A stretch of 33,482 bases of DNA, taken from assembly GCA_024275575.1 (NCBI GenBank), contig JAJRYV010000138.1, positions 1 through 33,482 of the forward strand. Direction: 5' to 3'. This DNA is from a bacterium (GTDB lineage Bacteria; Zhuqueibacterota; Zhuqueibacteria; Zhuqueibacterales; Geothermadaptataceae). The notes beneath the pieces are model-generated. The model saw only the letters and a program-made list of their open reading frames with translations. It did not search any database and was not told where the DNA came from. Every line of letters starts with the position of its first letter. Position 1 is the first letter of the stretch. The position numbers and the translations under genes were made by a program. Below are positions 32,358-33,482 of the stretch, one piece after another.

Positions 32358-33482
32358 ATGTACAAGTACGTCCCTTTTTTATTATTACTTGCCTTCGGAT
32401 TTCTTGCTTGTGAGCAGCAACCGCAAAAATCCGGTATCGATTTGACCCACATGGACACCTCAGTTCGTCCGCAGGATGATTTTTATCGCTACATGAACGG
32501 AACATGGCTGGATAAATTTGAGATTCCCGCAGACAAGGATAATTACGGTTCATTCACCAAACTTTACGACAAGGCGCAGGAAAACCTCAAAGCGATCATC
32601 GAAGAGGCTGCCGGAGATGAGGGCAGCGACGGCCAAAAAATCGGTGACATGTATGCCGGCTACATGGATAGTCTCAAGCTGGAAGAACTCGGGGTGAATC
32701 CGCTCAAGCCTGAATTCGAAAAAATCCGTCAGCTCGCCGACAAATCCGATCTGGTTCAATACGCGGGTCATTTGGTGACCATAAACGTGCCGTCGCTCTT
32801 CATTCCGTTCATCAATCAGGATCAGAAGAATTCGACACGTTATATCGTCAATATTTATCAGGCTGGATTGAGCCTGCCGGATCGCGATTATTATTTGAAA
32901 GATGACCAGCGCTATGTTGATTTTCGTGCTGATCTCGTGGCGCACATCGCCAAAATGTTCGAACTCGCCGGTTTCAAAAACGGCCAGGCAAAAGCATTGC
33001 GCATTCTTGAAATCGAAAAGATGTTAGCGGAAAATCACTGGAGCCGTGTACAGAACCGCGATCCGGTGAAAACATATAATAAAATGGCGATCTCCGGTCT
33101 TGCTAAAAAGATGCCTGATTGGGACTGGCAAGCTTACGCCGCTGCGGTGGGATTTGCCGGTGAAGACAGCATCAATGTTTACCAGCCGAGTTATCTCACT
33201 GCCTTGGATGGAATTTTCAAAAAAGTATCCCTCAACGACTGGAAAAATTATTTTACTTGGAGAATACTCACCGATGCGGCGCCGCTATTAAGCGATACTT
33301 TCGTCAGCGAAAACTTTAAGATGTACCGTCAGAAATTGCGCGGCATCAAAGAGCAACGCCCACGTTGGAAACGCGCTGTTGTAACAGTACAGGGCGCTAT
33401 GGGTGAGCTCGTCGGCAAATTGTATGTCAAGCGTCATTTCAAACCGGCAGCCAAAAAACGTATGCAAGAATTGGTGGGTAAC
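32358..33482 (+). CDS. M13 family (neprilysin/PepO-like) zinc endopeptidase lipoprotein, N-terminal part
   Basis: Open frame cut by the right window edge; 375 codons are visible. The start ATG has an excellent ribosome site, GGAGGAGG. The N-terminus is a lipoprotein signal ending FLAC, with the lipidated Cys at 18, followed by the M13 N-domain signature DDFYRYMNGTWLDKFEIPAD. Later segments (PDRDYYLKDD, LEIEKMLAENHWSRVQNRDPVKTYNKM) are typical of PepO/M13_N. The zinc motif HExxH and the C-terminal catalytic domain lie beyond the window, so activity cannot be checked. It probably degrades peptides in the periplasm or at the surface. Confidence 0.93.
   Translation, partial: MYKYVPFLLLLAFGFLACEQQPQKSGIDLTHMDTSVRPQDDFYRYMNGTWLDKFEIPADKDNYGSFTKLYDKAQENLKAIIEEAAGDEGSDGQKIGDMYAGYMDSLKLEELGVNPLKPEFEKIRQLADKSDLVQYAGHLVTINVPSLFIPFINQDQKNSTRYIVNIYQAGLSLPDRDYYLKDDQRYVDFRADLVAHIAKMFELAGFKNGQAKALRILEIEKMLAENHWSRVQNRDPVKTYNKMAISGLAKKMPDWDWQAYAAAVGFAGEDSINVYQPSYLTALDGIFKKVSLNDWKNYFTWRILTDAAPLLSDTFVSENFKMYRQKLRGIKEQRPRWKRAVVTVQGAMGELVGKLYVKRHFKPAAKKRMQELVGN

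Overview
This 33.5 kb window comes from a diderm (Gram-negative) heterotrophic bacterium with aerobic respiration. Outer-membrane barrels, lipoproteins and signal peptides show the cell plan. The A2-type caa3 oxidase (YSHPAV motif), M13 and M61 secreted peptidases, a type-2-like LeuA and a CHASE2-sigma54 regulator fit a member of the FCB assemblage (Calditrichota/KSB1-like lineages). That placement is an inference; the window holds no rRNA or other marker gene. Almost every base lies in chromosomal genes. I see no phage, insertion sequence, tRNA or CRISPR.

Layout. 1-2065 (minus): the N-terminal part of an M50 (site-2) metalloprotease, transcribed behind a GMC-type FAD oxidoreductase. 2684-4477 (plus): a secreted M61 aminopeptidase with a PDZ domain. 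4530-8789 (minus): four envelope genes, namely an outer-membrane barrel, a barrel fused to a transglutaminase-like domain, a FecR/TPR protein and a DUF4097-like lipoprotein, ending at a terminator. 9242-16708 (plus): the aerobic respiration block. It contains a divergent heme-copper-oxidase-like membrane protein lacking the CuB His pair, SCO, oxidase subunits I, III, IV and II (II carries cytochrome c), and the heme farnesyltransferase CtaB. 16789-19290 (minus): a membrane-bound CHASE2-AAA+ sigma54 activator. Divergent from it (19627-24170, plus) are two tandem porin paralogues, a small PstS-like periplasmic protein and a membrane histidine kinase. A sigma54-like -24/-12 element lies before the first porin gene. 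24208-26170 (plus): leuA behind what reads as a complete peptide-leader attenuator (promoter, 27-codon leader with eight Leu codons, alternative pairing segments, terminator). 26266-31170 (plus): a Preiss-Handler NAD salvage operon pncB-nadE-nrtR-pncA, with a palindrome overlapping its promoter. 31414-32070: a SanA/DUF218 protein. 32358 to the end: an M13 peptidase lipoprotein cut by the window edge.

How the parts work together. The respiratory block is nearly self-contained: copper delivery (SCO), catalytic core (ctaD/E/IV/C) and heme O synthesis (ctaB). The NAD operon converts nicotinamide to nicotinate, then NaMN, and finally NaAD to NAD; NadD is not in the window. It includes its own likely NAD-metabolite-responsive repressor. 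The CHASE2 activator and the porin-PBP-kinase genes look like one divergent locus in which envelope sensing may control an uptake and signalling module. This is the least familiar arrangement here. Two intergenic stretches (31222-31363 and 32196-32283) contain long inverted repeats and may be small mobile elements or structured RNAs.
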